Positions 26,501 through 36,881 of a stretch of 64,000 nucleotides of DNA are shown here, one piece after another. The first letter of the stretch is position 1. The number at the start of each line of letters is the position of its first letter. This DNA is from Pseudomonadota bacterium (GTDB taxonomy: Bacteria > Myxococcota_A > UBA9042). Made by a program: the position numbers and the translations under genes. A model generated the notes under the pieces. That model was not told the origin of the DNA, made no database searches, and was given only the letters and a program-made list of their open reading frames with translations. The DNA lies in assembly GCA_005792545.1 (NCBI GenBank), contig SXRM01000249.1:1-64000 (forward strand), given 5' to 3'.

Positions 26501-29500
26501 GGGCTTGCACGGACAGTTGGCGACTGGCGCACTGGACTTGCACAGGCCAGCGCTGCACAGGTCGTTAGCAGTGCAGGCATCGCCGTCGTCACAGGCTTTA
26601 TCCGTGCCCAGCGCCACATGCTGGCAGCCAAGCTTGGGCGTACACACGTCGGCAGTACAGGCATTGGCGTCGTCGCACGACACCAACGCAGGCTTAAGTT
26701 TGCGCAGGCGGTGGTCGTCATTGCCGCTGACCAGCACCTCGCCACCGGGTAGCGGCAGCACGCCGGTGGGTTCAGCAAACTGTGCGGCCGCACCGACACC
26801 ATCTACCACCCCCGAGGTCGCGCCGCCTGCGACCGTGTAGCTGCGGCCGCCCGGCACCAACGCCCGGATTCGCTGCGCGCCAGCCCCGGTTTCGGTTACC
26901 CAAACCACGCCGGCCGCATCGACGCCGAGGCCATTGGGTTCGTTCAGACGGACACCATAAGGCAGGTTGCCGTCTTGCGAACCGATGCTGTCCAGCCCGG
27001 CAAAAGTGGTGACGACGCCGGCTGGCGACAGCTTGCGCACGGTGTGGTTGTTGCCGTCGGCGATGTACAGGTTGCCGGCGGCGTCGCGGCCCAGGCCGCG
27101 CGGACCGAAAAAGCGGGCGCTGGCGGCCGCGCCATCCACATAGCCGTAGGTCACCGCCCCCGCGACGGTCGTGACTACGCCGGTCGGCGACACCGCTCGG
27201 ATCATGTGGTTGCTTTCGTCGGACACCCACAGGTTGCCGGCCGCATCGCTGACCACGTCGTTCGGGCTCTTGAAGCGCGCCGCCTTGCCGATGCCATCGA
27301 CCGAACCTTGCGCGTTGGTGCCGGCAAGCGTCGACACGCTGCCATCGGGTGCGATCTTGCGGATGCAATGGTTGTTGCGGTCGGCGACGTACACGTTGCC
27401 GGCGCCGTCGGCGGCGATGCCGGTCGGGTAGCTGAAGCGGGCAGCGGTCGGCGGACCGTCCTGGTAGCCGTTGCCGTACCACGCCGATCCGGCGTACAGC
27501 GTCACGATGCCCTGAGCAGAGATTTTGCGGACACAGTGGTTGCCGGTCTCAACGACGTACACGTTGCCCTGCGGGTCGCGGACACTGCGCGCCGGCTTGT
27601 AGTAGCGGGCGTCTTGCAGCGGCCCGTCTTGCTTGCCGATGTCTTTACCCGACCAGGTGGTGACCTGCACCGCTGGCTGACACTGGCCAGCCGTGCACTG
27701 CAGCGCCAGCGCGCACCCCTGGCCATCGTTGCAAGCCTTGCCGTCCGGCTCGGATTTCCACGTGCAGGCGCCGCTTTGGGCGTCGCAGCTGTCCGCCGTG
27801 CACGGGTTGCCGTCGTTGCAATGCGTTGAAGGTGCGGTTGCGCACTGGCCCGTAGCGGGGTCGCAGCTGTCGGTCGTGCACGGGTTGCCATCGTCGCAGC
27901 TGTGGCCGCGGAGCTCCAGCGCCCGCAAGCGCTTGTTGCCGGTGTCTGCGACCAGCATGCGGCCAAGGCCCGCGCTTGCTACACCCATGGGGCCCTGCAA
28001 TAGGGCGCTGGCGGCTTTGCCGTCGTTGGGCAGGGTCGCGCTGCAGGCAGCCACACCACAGGTAGGGCCAACCTTGGCCACGCACGCCGGCGTCCAGGTG
28101 CTGGCACAGCAAGCGGGATCCACAGCGCACACCTTGGCGACGCAGGGGTCGCAGGCTGCGGCGAGCGGCGGCCCGTTGATGCAGGCGTGATGCGCGCAAG
28201 CGGTCGTATTGGCGACCGTCCAGACCTTGCCGTCCAGCCCGAGCGCGCGCAAGCGACTGTTGCCACGGTCGGCGATCAGCAGCAGGCCGCTGGGGTCCAC
28301 AGCTACATCGTGCGGATCGTTAAACTTGGCCGTCGCCACCGCGCCATCCACCCACCCGGACGAACCGCCGCCGGCCACCGTCGTCACCACGGCCGCCGCG
28401 GTGATGCGGCGAATGGCGTGGTTGCCCGAATCGGCCACGAAAAGGTCGCCATTCTTGGCCCACGCCAGTGCGCTCAGGCTGGAGAAGGCTGCGTTGGTGC
28501 CCGTGCCATCTTTCTTGGCCGCCGTGCTGCCGGCAAACGTCGACACCGTGCCGTCCTTGGCAATCTTGCGGATGCGGTGGTTGTTGGTGTCGGCCACGTA
28601 AATCGTGCCGTCCTTGGCCACAGCGACGCCGCGCGGCGAATTGAACTTGGCCACAGTCGCGGCGCCGTCGACCCAGCCGCTGCCGCCCTGTCCGGCGACG
28701 AGCGTTACCGTGCCATCTGGCGTCACGCGCTTGATCTGATGGTTGCCCATGTCGGCGACGACCACGTCCTGACCGTCGATGGCCAGATGGTACGGTTGGC
28801 TGAAGCGGGCGCCGCTGCCTTTGCCCAGGTTGCTGCCGTACACGCTGGGCATGCCGGCGACCGTCACCACGACGCCGTCTGGACCCAAGCGGCGCACCAC
28901 ATGCAGCGCGGCCTCGCTGAACCAAATGTTGCCGGCGGCGTCTTGCGCCACGCCCGTTGGCCCGGTCAACGCCGCAGCGATGGCCGGCCCGTCGCTCATG
29001 CCGCCTGGCACTGCCGGCCCGCCGGTTAGGGTGTGCAAGTACGCGACGGGCGCGGTGGGTGCGCACACTTCGCTCTGGCAAGTGGTGTCCTTGGTGCAGC
29101 CATCGCCGTCGTCGCAGGTGGCGCCGTCGGCCTTGCCGATGCACACCGTGGCCGCGGCGCCGCAGGCCAGCGATTTCGGACCCGGCGCGCACTTGCCGGC
29201 CTTGCAGCCGTCGCCCTGGGTGCAGGCGTCGCCGTCGCTGCATGCCGCGCCATCGTAGTTGGCGGGGTGCTGGCAGCCGGCCGCCGAGCAAACGTCCTGA
29301 GTGCAGCTGTCGTTGTCGTTGCAGGCGGCGTCATCGCTGCCGTGGGTGCAGCCGATGCCAAACTCGCAGGCGTCGGCCGTGCAGGCCACTTTGTCGTCGC
29401 ACGGCCCGGCCGACGGGGTGTTGACGCAGCCCTTGACCGGGTCACAGCTCTCGATGGTGCAGGCGACGCCGTCGTCGCAGATCTTGGCGGCGTCGGCGTT

Positions 29501-31672
29501 AGCGCTGCTGCAGGCGCCGGTCGCCTTGTCGCAGCTGTCTAGCGTGCACGGCTTGCCATCGCCACAGTCTTTGGGCACGCCGGCCCCGCACGCGCCGGCT
29601 TTGCAGGTCTCGCCGCTGGTACAAGCGTTGCCGTCGTTGCACAGTTCGCTGTTCTTGAACGACACGCATCCCGCGAGCTTATTGCACACCTCGGTCGTGC
29701 ACGCGTTTTTGTCGTCGCAGTCCACGGCCTTGCCGGCGCTGCAGCTACCGCCTTTGCAGCCGTCGTCGCTGGTGCAGGCGTCGCCATCGGTGCAGGTGGC
29801 GGCATTGGCAGCGTTGACGCAGCCAGCCTTGGGGTTGCAGCTGTCGTCCGTGCACGGATTGCCGTCGTCGCAGGGCTTGGTGATGTCCAGCGTCGGCAGC
29901 GCGCACACGCCCTGTTTGCAGATCTCGCCCACCGTGCACGGCGTGCCGTCGTTGCACGGTTCGTCGTTGTGCAGGTAGGCCACCTGGCACTTGCCGGTCT
30001 TGGGCACGCAGCTGTTTTTCTGGCAGAAGTTGTCGTCCACGCTCGGACACGACACCACGGTGGCCGGGTTGACCTGGCAGACATAGGGCGCCTTGGTCTT
30101 ATTGCAGACCAGCGTGCCGTTGCACAGGTCGCCGTCCTCCTGGGTGGCGCAGTCGGCGTCGCTGTTGCATTTGCAGGTGTTGGCGCCCGCTTTGCACAGG
30201 CCTGTTGCACAGACATCGCCCTCGGTGCACACGTTGCCATCGTCGCAGGGTTTGCCGGCGTTGACCGCGGCCATGGCGCACTGTGCGGTCTTGGGGTCGC
30301 ACAAGTTGTGCGAACACGGCGTGTTGAACGCCCCCGAGCAGCCGACCACAGTCTTGGGGTTGATGGCGCAGCTGTTTTTGACTTTGTCGCAGTAGAGCGT
30401 GCCGTTGCACAGGTCGCCGTCCTCAAAGGGGCCGCAGTCGGCGTCTTCGTTGCAGATTCAGGTGTTGGTGGCGGCGGCGCAGGCCCCGGCTTTGCAGGTG
30501 TCGCCAGCCGTGCACTTGCTGCCGTCGGCCTCGCAGGTGGCGCCGTCGGGTAGCGGCACGGGCGCGCACTTGCCGGTCGTCGGCACGCAGGTGTTGACCT
30601 CGCAGGGCCCGTCGCCCGCCGTTTGGCACACCACTACGGTCGCTGGATTCGGTACACAGGTGCCGGTGGCTTTGTTGCAAAACGGCACGCCATTGCACAG
30701 GTCGCCGTCGTCTTTGCTCGCGCACTCGGCGTCGTTCTGGCAGGTGCAGGTGTTGGCGCTGGCTGTGCAATTGCCTTTCTCGCAGGCGTCGCCGGCCGTG
30801 CACGGGTTGCCATCGTTGCACGCCGTCTTGTCCGCCACCGCGACCATTGCGCACTTGCCGGTCTTACTGTCGCAGGTGTTCTTGCTGCATGCGGTGTTAT
30901 CCACCACTGGACAGACCACAACCGTAACCGGGTTCACCTGGCAGATCTTGCTGGCTTTGTTGCAGAACCACGAACCGGCGCACAAATCGGCGCCATTGAA
31001 CTTGGCGCAGTCGGCGTTGCTGGTGCAGCAGGTGTTTTCGCCGCCTTTGCAGGTGCCGGCCGCGCAGACGTCGCCTTGGGTGCACGGCAGGGTGTCCTCG
31101 CACGGGGTGCCGTCGGACTTGGGTGCCTGGTCGCACTTGCCGGTGTTGGCGTTGCAGGCAACCGTCAGGCACTGGTTGGCCGGCGCCTGGCACTTGACCA
31201 CCGTGATGGGGTTGACCTTGCACACGAATGGCGCCGTGGCCTTGTCGCAGTACAGCGTGCCGTTGCACAGGTCGCCGTCCTCCTTGGCAACGCAGTCGTC
31301 ATTGGTTTTGCAGGCACAGGTGTTTGGGCCGCTGGAGCACAGGCCTGCCTTGCACGCATCGGCCGTACACGGGTCGCCATCGTCGCACGGCGTGCCGTCG
31401 GGCTTGTCGGTGCACGGCCCAATGGGCGGGTCTATGCCATCGACCGTTTCGGGTGCGTCGCCTGGGCCCAGATCGGGCGTGTCTGGCGCTTCGTCTGGCG
31501 GGTTGTCGGGGGCCGTTGCCGCATCGGTCGCAGAGTCCGCGGCAGCCGCAACATCGGCGGCGTTGGCCGTTTCTGCCACAGCGCTATCGGCGGTCGCGAC
31601 CGGTGCCGGGTCTTCGCCGCACGAAAGCGCCAGCAGTGCACAAGACGCAAGCCAATAGTGGTGCAGTCGCAT
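23525..31672 (-). CDS. Giant Cys-rich / NHL beta-propeller / fibrinogen-like lipoprotein with internal TGA
   Basis: One reading frame of 2715 codons split in the track because codon 405 is TGA (30458-30460). The start MRLHHYWLASCALLALSC at 31672 is a lipoprotein signal. An Ala/Asp/Pro spacer is followed by Cys-rich modules (EDGDLCNG, NPCTADxC types) to about residue 870. Many NHL repeats (VADxGNHxIRK, TLAGxxxxGxxDG) then run to about 2530, interrupted by three Cys-rich blocks. The C-terminus resembles a fibrinogen-like/SUEL-type fold (QTTDGGGWTRVD ... CGFGYGC). The TGA replaces a cysteine conserved in neighbouring repeats (NTC-x-C), and downstream sequence is intact for over 2300 codons. Beta-propellers plus a lectin-like end suggest surface glycan or matrix binding; this is inferred. 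Confidence 0.8.
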
Positions 31673-31779
31673 CGAAAACCCGTCCAACGCCTTGCGCGTT
31701 CAGGGGGCCATGGTGCGAAAATGGGGCGGAAACGGCAAGCGCATGCGACTGCATGCCAGTGCGGTTGTGTCCCCAAACG

Positions 31780-33498
31780 TCAACGATGCCGGCCCACCAC
31801 CGCCAAAAGCCGCTCGCGGGTCGCGCCAATCAGTTTGTCGTCCTGCGCAGCCAGGGCGGCGCGAAAATGGGCAATCAGCTCACCCAGGTGTGCCCGCTCA
31901 GCCCCCGTCAGCGCCATATACAGGGCATCGGCGCGGCTGAGCGCCGTCACGTTCGGCAGTGCCTCTTGCGGGTGGAACTTGAGGCGCGCCATCGCCGCCC
32001 GCGCTTCCTCGATTTGGGCCGCGGTCAAACGGCCCGGTGACTGCTCGATGACCAACTGCGCCTTCTTGCCTGTCGAGCGCACCGTGGTCTCAACTTCGAT
32101 AATGCCATTGAGATCATAGCTGAATCGGATGTCCACCCCCTCCTGCCCGCTCGGCCCCGCTGGGATGTCCTTGACCGCGTACTCGCCGAGCTTGGTGTTG
32201 TGCGCCGCCATCGGGTGCTCGCCCTGGTACACATCGACGGTAATCGAGGTCTGCTCGTCCTGGGACGTGACAAAGGGCTTACTGCGGCTGCACGGAATGA
32301 CCGTGCCGCGCTCGATGATCGGCACGAACACGCCCGTGATCTCCAGCGGCCCCATGCGGCTCATGCTGCTGGTTCCGAGCGAAAATGGCGCAATATCCGT
32401 CACCACCAGGTCATCCACCGCCGCGTCGCCTTGCTTTAATGCCGCCTGCACCGCCGCACCCATCGCCACCGCCTCGTCCGGCGGCAGCTTGCGCAGCGGC
32501 AAGCGGCCAAACAGCTGGCTCGCCAACCGACCCACACACGGCAGCCGCGTCGAGCCACCGACCAGCAGCACTTCGTCGATTTGCGTTGGTTTCAAGTTGG
32601 CATCGCGCAGCGCCCGCACCACGATGCCGCGGATGCGATCGAGCAACGGCGCCCACTCGGCCTCGGCTTCGGCGCGCGTCACGGACATTTCCAGCGACAG
32701 CGTCTTGCCGCCGACCGCCAGCTCGTAGAGCGCAATCTGCGCCTTGTCGGTCTCGCTCAGCTGCTTTTTGGCCATCTCGGCCGACTGGCGCAGCCGCGCC
32801 CACGCTTTGACATCCTTGGCAGCGTCCACCTGGTGGTCGGCCTGGATCTGCACCGCAAAGCGCTTGCCCAGCGCCTCGTCAAAGTCGTCGCCACCCAGCC
32901 GCGAGTCGCCGGCGCTCGCCTGCACTTCGATGACGCCCTCGATGATCTCCAAGATGGTGACGTCAAAGGTGCCACCGCCGAGATCCAGCACCGCGGCGCG
33001 CAATTCGCGGTTGCGCTCGTGCAGGCCATAGGCCATCGCGGCGGCCGTCGGCTCGTTGATGATGCGCTCGACGTGCAACCCTGCGATGCGCCCGGCAGCG
33101 CGCGTGGCCTGGCGTTGGGCGTCGCCAAAGTACGCGGGCACGGTGACCACGGCTTCGTCAATCGTCCTACCCAGCGCCTTTTCGGCGTCGAGCTTGAGCG
33201 CGCGCAGCACCAGCGCCGACAGGTCTTGCGGCGTGAACTTCTTGCCCGCCAGCTCATAGACCTTGTCCGAGCCCATGTCGCGCTTGAACGACATCGCCGA
33301 CCGCTCCGGGTGCGTCACGGCGCGTGCCCGCGCCGCCGCGCCGACCAGCACCCGGCCGTCGTCGTCCAGGCTGACCGCGCTTGGCGTCAGCAGCTCGCCC
33401 AGGCCATTGGGCAACACCACAGGTTTACCGTCTTGCAGTACGGCCACCAGCGAGTAGGTGGTGCCCAAGTCGATGCCAAGAATGGGTTTGCTGCTCAT
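31780..33498 (-). CDS. dnaK: DnaK-type Hsp70 chaperone
   Basis: A 572-aa Hsp70. The N-terminal ATPase has [13 protein letters not shown], an [17 protein letters not shown] segment, [11 protein letters not shown] and [12 protein letters not shown]; the substrate domain has [11 protein letters not shown] and [10 protein letters not shown]. The C-terminal lid is short and lacks the long acidic tail of housekeeping DnaK, so this is probably an accessory paralogue. The start [12 protein letters not shown] at 33498 overlaps the stop of the upstream J-like gene as ATGA, with aaaggcgac as ribosome site. The pair is clearly one translation-coupled unit. Confidence 0.95.
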   Translation of the reverse strand: MSSKPILGIDLGTTYSLVAVLQDGKPVVLPNGLGELLTPSAVSLDDDGRVLVGAAARARAVTHPERSAMSFKRDMGSDKVYELAGKKFTPQDLSALVLRALKLDAEKALGRTIDEAVVTVPAYFGDAQRQATRAAGRIAGLHVERIINEPTAAAMAYGLHERNRELRAAVLDLGGGTFDVTILEIIEGVIEVQASAGDSRLGGDDFDEALGKRFAVQIQADHQVDAAKDVKAWARLRQSAEMAKKQLSETDKAQIALYELAVGGKTLSLEMSVTRAEAEAEWAPLLDRIRGIVVRALRDANLKPTQIDEVLLVGGSTRLPCVGRLASQLFGRLPLRKLPPDEAVAMGAAVQAALKQGDAAVDDLVVTDIAPFSLGTSSMSRMGPLEITGVFVPIIERGTVIPCSRSKPFVTSQDEQTSITVDVYQGEHPMAAHNTKLGEYAVKDIPAGPSGQEGVDIRFSYDLNGIIEVETTVRSTGKKAQLVIEQSPGRLTAAQIEEARAAMARLKFHPQEALPNVTALSRADALYMALTGAERAHLGELIAHFRAALAAQDDKLIGATRERLLAVVGRHR

Positions 33499-35174
33499 TT
33501 GTCGCCTTTCTTGGTGGGCATGCTGCGCCGGCATGCTTGTACGGCTGCGACGACCGCGCAACCCGGTTCGCCGCCGCCGGGCGAGGCCAGCGCGGCCTTT
33601 TCGACGGCGTCGGCGTCGCCGTGCAGCGCGCCCAAGAGCGTCGCCGTCTCCCAGGCCGCCAGCTGGCAGCGGCCAACCCGCAGGGCCGCCGCCACTTTCT
33701 TGCCTTGCGCGCGCAAGGCCTGCGCCGAGTCAGGGGCAGCGTGTTCCGCCAAGGCATCGACGCTGCTGCGCACATGGCGACCGGCAGCCGCACCGGTGCC
33801 AGGCGCCTTGCCGCAGCCAGCTGGCAGGTCGCTGGGCCAGCCTGGGGCTGTCTGCCACGGCGTCAACACCGCCGCCAGCCCCACGGGCCGCCACGGCACT
33901 AGCGGGTAGCGCAGCGCCAGGTCGGGGATGGTGACCGGCGTCGGCGGGACGTACAGGTCGCGGAACAGGTGGTCGAGGTTGGGCGCCTGCGGCCGATAGT
34001 TGGGCAAATAATCCACCGTCGAAATACCCCGTTGGGTCCGGGACTTGCTTTTGCCGGCCATGCCGGCCAGCGCCCCAATCGCCACCATGATCATCGCAAT
34101 CAGCGCGACGGCGCCCCAGGAGTCTGCCGTATGGCGTCGCGGTGGCACCGGCAATGGCCAGGGCTGCTGCGCCGTCGCGAAAGGCAGCGCCACCTGCCCC
34201 GGCCGCCGCTGGTCCCAGCCCTTCTGCAACGCCGCGACCAGCGTCTGCGCCGCCACCGGGCAGTGCATGCGCAGCATCAGCAACGCCACCGGCACGCGAT
34301 CCAAGTGCGTGTCGAGCCAGCGGTCAACCACTGGCTGCAGGTCGGCCTTGGACAGTTGCTCGGCCTGCAACAGCAGCGCAAACACCGGCTGCTGCAGGCT
34401 GCGGGCCGCGAGCGCCGTCTCGCGCGTGACCTGCCAGCGCAGCATCGACTCGGTGCTGCGAAACACCTTGAGCTCGCCGCCATTGGCGTCGATCCAGCCC
34501 GCTAGCGCCTTGGCCAGTCGCTCGGCACTGGCGCGGTGCCCTTGCTGCAACAGGTCGGCAATGCCCTGCACGCAGCGCAGGACCTGCGGCCGCGGCGCGT
34601 CAGGCAGGTCGCGTGCCACATCGAGCGCGCGCGCCAGCTCGTAGGCGTGGACCACCGGGCGATCGCCCAGACCGCGCTCGAAGACGCCGCGCAGCCGCGC
34701 ACGCTCGATCCGCGGATCCGCCGCGGGCAGGGGCTGCGGTGCCGGTTGCCCGTGCGGGAAGGCAGCCAACTCGGGCAATGCCTCAGCGGCTTGGTCGGCA
34801 ACAGTCTGCGCTGGCGCAGCCTGGACCTGGACATCCTCCAGGTCCATCTCGGACAGCAATGCGTCCAGATCCTGGGCATAGGCCTCGCGCGCCGCAGCCG
34901 GGTCTACCCACACGATGGGCGCACGGGCGCTGTCGGCACGGTCGACTTCGTCCTCGTCGTCTTCGTTGTCGCGCAGATCCGGCTGGCCCAACAACCACGG
35001 TCGCTCACGCAGGGCCTCGTCCACTGCCTCCCAGGCCGCGCGGGCGCGGGCAAAACCCTCTGGATCGCGCTCGGGCTTGCAGACCTTGACCTGCCGCAGA
35101 TAGGCGCGCCGCGCGGTGTCGCGGTCGAACCGTTCGGGCAGGCCCAGATGCGTGCGGGCGGCGTACAGGTCCAT
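33495..35174 (-). CDS. J-like membrane protein paired with DnaK
   Basis: 559 aa starting MDLYAARTHLGLPERFDRDTARRAYLRQV, which matches J-domain helices I-II. The Hsp70-triggering HPD is replaced by KPERDP before FARARAAWEAVDE, so it is a degenerate J-domain. A long helical middle (residues 130-340) is followed by one transmembrane segment near 355-375 (VALIAMIMVAIGAL) and a Pro-rich tail with scattered cysteines. The start at 35174 is chosen over the tracked 35279 because the earlier codons are shadow and the duplicated copy at 36556 begins the same way. It may localise or tune the Hsp70 next to it rather than stimulate it classically. Confidence 0.8.
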   Translation of the reverse strand: MDLYAARTHLGLPERFDRDTARRAYLRQVKVCKPERDPEGFARARAAWEAVDEALRERPWLLGQPDLRDNEDDEDEVDRADSARAPIVWVDPAAAREAYAQDLDALLSEMDLEDVQVQAAPAQTVADQAAEALPELAAFPHGQPAPQPLPAADPRIERARLRGVFERGLGDRPVVHAYELARALDVARDLPDAPRPQVLRCVQGIADLLQQGHRASAERLAKALAGWIDANGGELKVFRSTESMLRWQVTRETALAARSLQQPVFALLLQAEQLSKADLQPVVDRWLDTHLDRVPVALLMLRMHCPVAAQTLVAALQKGWDQRRPGQVALPFATAQQPWPLPVPPRRHTADSWGAVALIAMIMVAIGALAGMAGKSKSRTQRGISTVDYLPNYRPQAPNLDHLFRDLYVPPTPVTIPDLALRYPLVPWRPVGLAAVLTPWQTAPGWPSDLPAGCGKAPGTGAAAGRHVRSSVDALAEHAAPDSAQALRAQGKKVAAALRVGRCQLAAWETATLLGALHGDADAVEKAALASPGGGEPGCAVVAAVQACRRSMPTKKGDK

Positions 35175-35246
35175 GCGGGCAGCGTAGCGCCAAACGAGGG
35201 GGTTGGCACGGGCGCTGGGACGCGCGGCCGGCGGCGACGGTGCAGG
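35028..35246. repeat. Direct repeat copy A (J-gene 5' end and upstream)
   Basis: About 219 bases that cover codons 1 to about 49 of the J-like gene and 70 bases upstream. It matches copy B at a constant offset of 1382 with roughly 90% identity by eye. It bounds the AbiEii-type module on the left. Confidence 0.85.
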
Positions 35247-35417
35247 GCTGAAGGCGCGGCGGGTTCCACACCGGGACACCCGGCGCCGCTAGCTGTTGGC
35301 AGGCACCGGCGATCGGGAACTGCCCGTCTGACCGCAGCTGCGCCGCCCTTGCCGCCAACCACGGCCACGCGTACGCTGACCTCGCATGGCGGGTTGGTGC
35401 CGCCGAAAATCGCCCGG

Positions 35418-35720
35418 ATGCCGCCTGCCGCTCTGCACGTAACGCCCGCGCACCTGCTGACCGACAGCCAAGGCCGGCCCTACTTCTTGTGGGACATGGA
35501 TATGACGTTGGCCCAGTTGCGCGCTCAGTTGGCCATGCCGCCGTCGGCCGGCCGCGATGCGCTGACGGCCAAGGTGCTGCGGCAAGCCAAGCCAGACGAT
35601 GCGGTACACCTGATCGGCAAAGCCGAAATCGTCGCCCGTATGGACGACTTGGGGCCATTGCTCGGCGACACCCGCGCGTTCTGGGAGTTTTGGGCCGCGC
35701 GCTGGCGCCAAACGAGGTAG
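35418..35720 (+). CDS. Antitoxin of AbiEii-type nucleotidyltransferase pair
   Basis: 100 aa, beginning MPPAALHVTPAHLLTDSQGRPYF and ending RAFWEFWAARWRQTR, with a GRPYFLWD segment and a C-terminal FWEFWAARW. This layout is familiar as the small partner preceding nucleotidyltransferase toxins. The tracked ORF from 34536 is an antisense shadow of the J-like gene; the true start is ATG 35418. The stop is three bases before the toxin GTG, so both are coexpressed. Antitoxin role is inferred from family and position. Confidence 0.75.
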   Translation: MPPAALHVTPAHLLTDSQGRPYFLWDMDMTLAQLRAQLAMPPSAGRDALTAKVLRQAKPDDAVHLIGKAEIVARMDDLGPLLGDTRAFWEFWAARWRQTR

Positions 35721-35723
35721 GGC

Positions 35724-36371
35724 GTGGCGGCGTTGACGACCCTACAACTGCGCATCGTTGCGCTGGTGCAGTCGGTGGAGCCAGCGCCACTTCTGTTTGG
35801 GGGCGCCGCCATCTTGGCGCTGTACAGCGACCACCGGTTGACCCGCGACCTGGACCTGCAATGGCAGCCTTGTGACGACCTGTCGCAAGTGGCGCCGCAA
35901 GTGCAACGCGTGCTCACAGCGGCTGGGATTACATGGGCGGTCATCCAACGCTCACCGACGTTTGTGCGTCTTCGCGCGGCCCTCCACGACGAAGTCGTGC
36001 TCTTGGACCTGGTCGCCCACCCTGGCAGCGCACGAACCGACACCTGTCGTGCGATGATCGGCGGCGTGCCTTGCCTGGCATTGACGCTGCAGGGGGCATT
36101 GATGGACAAGCTGGGCGCGTTGCTGTCACGGCAAGAGGGCCGCGATTTGGACGACATCGCACACCTGCTCGCGGTCGGCGGCGATCTCGCTGCCGCCCTT
36201 GCCGCCGCCCCCAACCAGGATGCCGGTTTTTCGTGCATGACCGTTGCGTGGTTGTTGCGCGGCTGGCGCATGGAGGCCGTGGCGCTGGCTTCCGGATGGT
36301 CCCCCGCCAAGATGGCCGAAATGACCCTGTTTCGCGACCAGCTCGTCGAGCGGTTGGCGGCTAGCGTGTAG
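35724..36371 (+). CDS. AbiEii/AbiGii-type nucleotidyltransferase toxin
   Basis: 215 aa with the nucleotidyltransferase core LLFGGAAILALYSDHRLTRDLDL: the GG motif, the R-x-T residue and the paired metal-binding D-x-D are all present, followed by a helical domain with LDDIAHLLAVGG. The start is GTG 35724. Such toxins add nucleotides to tRNA or other substrates and are neutralised by the upstream protein. With the antitoxin it forms a module lying between two direct repeats (35028-35246 and 36410-36629), suggesting arrival by insertion or duplication. Confidence 0.8.
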   Translation: MAALTTLQLRIVALVQSVEPAPLLFGGAAILALYSDHRLTRDLDLQWQPCDDLSQVAPQVQRVLTAAGITWAVIQRSPTFVRLRAALHDEVVLLDLVAHPGSARTDTCRAMIGGVPCLALTLQGALMDKLGALLSRQEGRDLDDIAHLLAVGGDLAAALAAAPNQDAGFSCMTVAWLLRGWRMEAVALASGWSPAKMAEMTLFRDQLVERLAASV

Positions 36372-36405
36372 GCTGACGCCGCTTTCTTGCACTTGGCCAG
36401 TTCCT

Positions 36406-36556
36406 TTGTCTCCGAGGCCACGCGGGCGCGCGCAAAGCCCTCGGGATCGCGCTCGGGCTTGCAGACCTTGACATGCCGCAGATAGCCGCGCCGCGCGGTG
36501 TCGCGGACGAACCGTTCGGGCAGGCCCAAGTGCATGCGGGCGGCGTACAGGTCCAT
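36406..36556 (-). pseudogene. Truncated duplicate of J-like gene 5' end
   Basis: From ATG 36556 the frame repeats MDLYAARMHLGLPERFVRD... then CKPERDPEGFARARV, a close copy of the first ~49 residues of the J-like protein. After the repeat ends (about 36410), the frame runs into antisense sequence of the toxin gene. It is a non-functional fragment left by the duplication. Confidence 0.75.
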
Positions 36557-36629
36557 GCGGGCAGGGTAGCGCCAAACGAGGGGGTTGCCACGGGGCCGTG
36601 GGACGCGCCGCGGGCGGAGCAGGTGCAGG
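36410..36629. repeat. Direct repeat copy B (J-gene 5' end and upstream)
   Basis: This is the right-hand copy of the ~220-bp duplication; see copy A. It also contains the pseudogene fragment on the minus strand. The rest of the gap up to the RHS gene (36630-36830) shows no gene I can support. Confidence 0.85.
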
Positions 36630-36830
36630 CGCGGGGCTCCGGTTGGTTCAACAGAAGGACAGCTGAGGCCCGCAGCGGATGGCATGCAGTGGGGGATGCT
36701 GAACCGGATCGGCAGAGCTCTGGTGTGTGCAGTGCTTGGCGTTGACACGTCTTGTCTTGCAGCGTTACGGTTGCGACGTTCACGGGCTGCTGCACTTGGT
36801 CATGCGGCGGTCGGCAGGTTGTGCCGTTGC

Positions 36831-36881
36831 AGGAGGCCCTGATGTGTAAGCCCCCCCCCCCGGTTGACGTTTTCTGAAATG
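36831..36881 (+). promoter_or_regulatory. Strong SD, ATG, C11 tract and leader before RHS gene
   Basis: aggagg (36831-36836) lies five bases before ATG 36842. That ATG reads through eleven C (36851-36861) and, as sequenced, ends at TGA 36875-36877 as an 11-residue leader, one base before the RHS ATG at 36879. With ten or thirteen C the same ATG is in frame with the lipoprotein signal. This is the arrangement of a slipped-strand phase-variable gene; reinitiation after the leader is another possibility. Confidence 0.6.

Noticed and set aside
30458-30460. Selenocysteine recoding of the TGA
   Set aside because: No SECIS-like stem was evident right after the codon, the residue is a structural repeat cysteine rather than a redox centre, and sequence error or nonsense mutation is simpler. 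Not fully excluded.
30399-32119. Plus-strand ORFs of 419 and 498 aa
   Set aside because: They are antisense of the NHL lipoprotein and dnaK; no start signal or domain.
36585-36842. 85-aa plus-strand ORF before the RHS gene
   Set aside because: It covers the duplicated J-gene upstream region, lacks a ribosome site and ends in Arg/Ala-rich sequence; considered non-coding.
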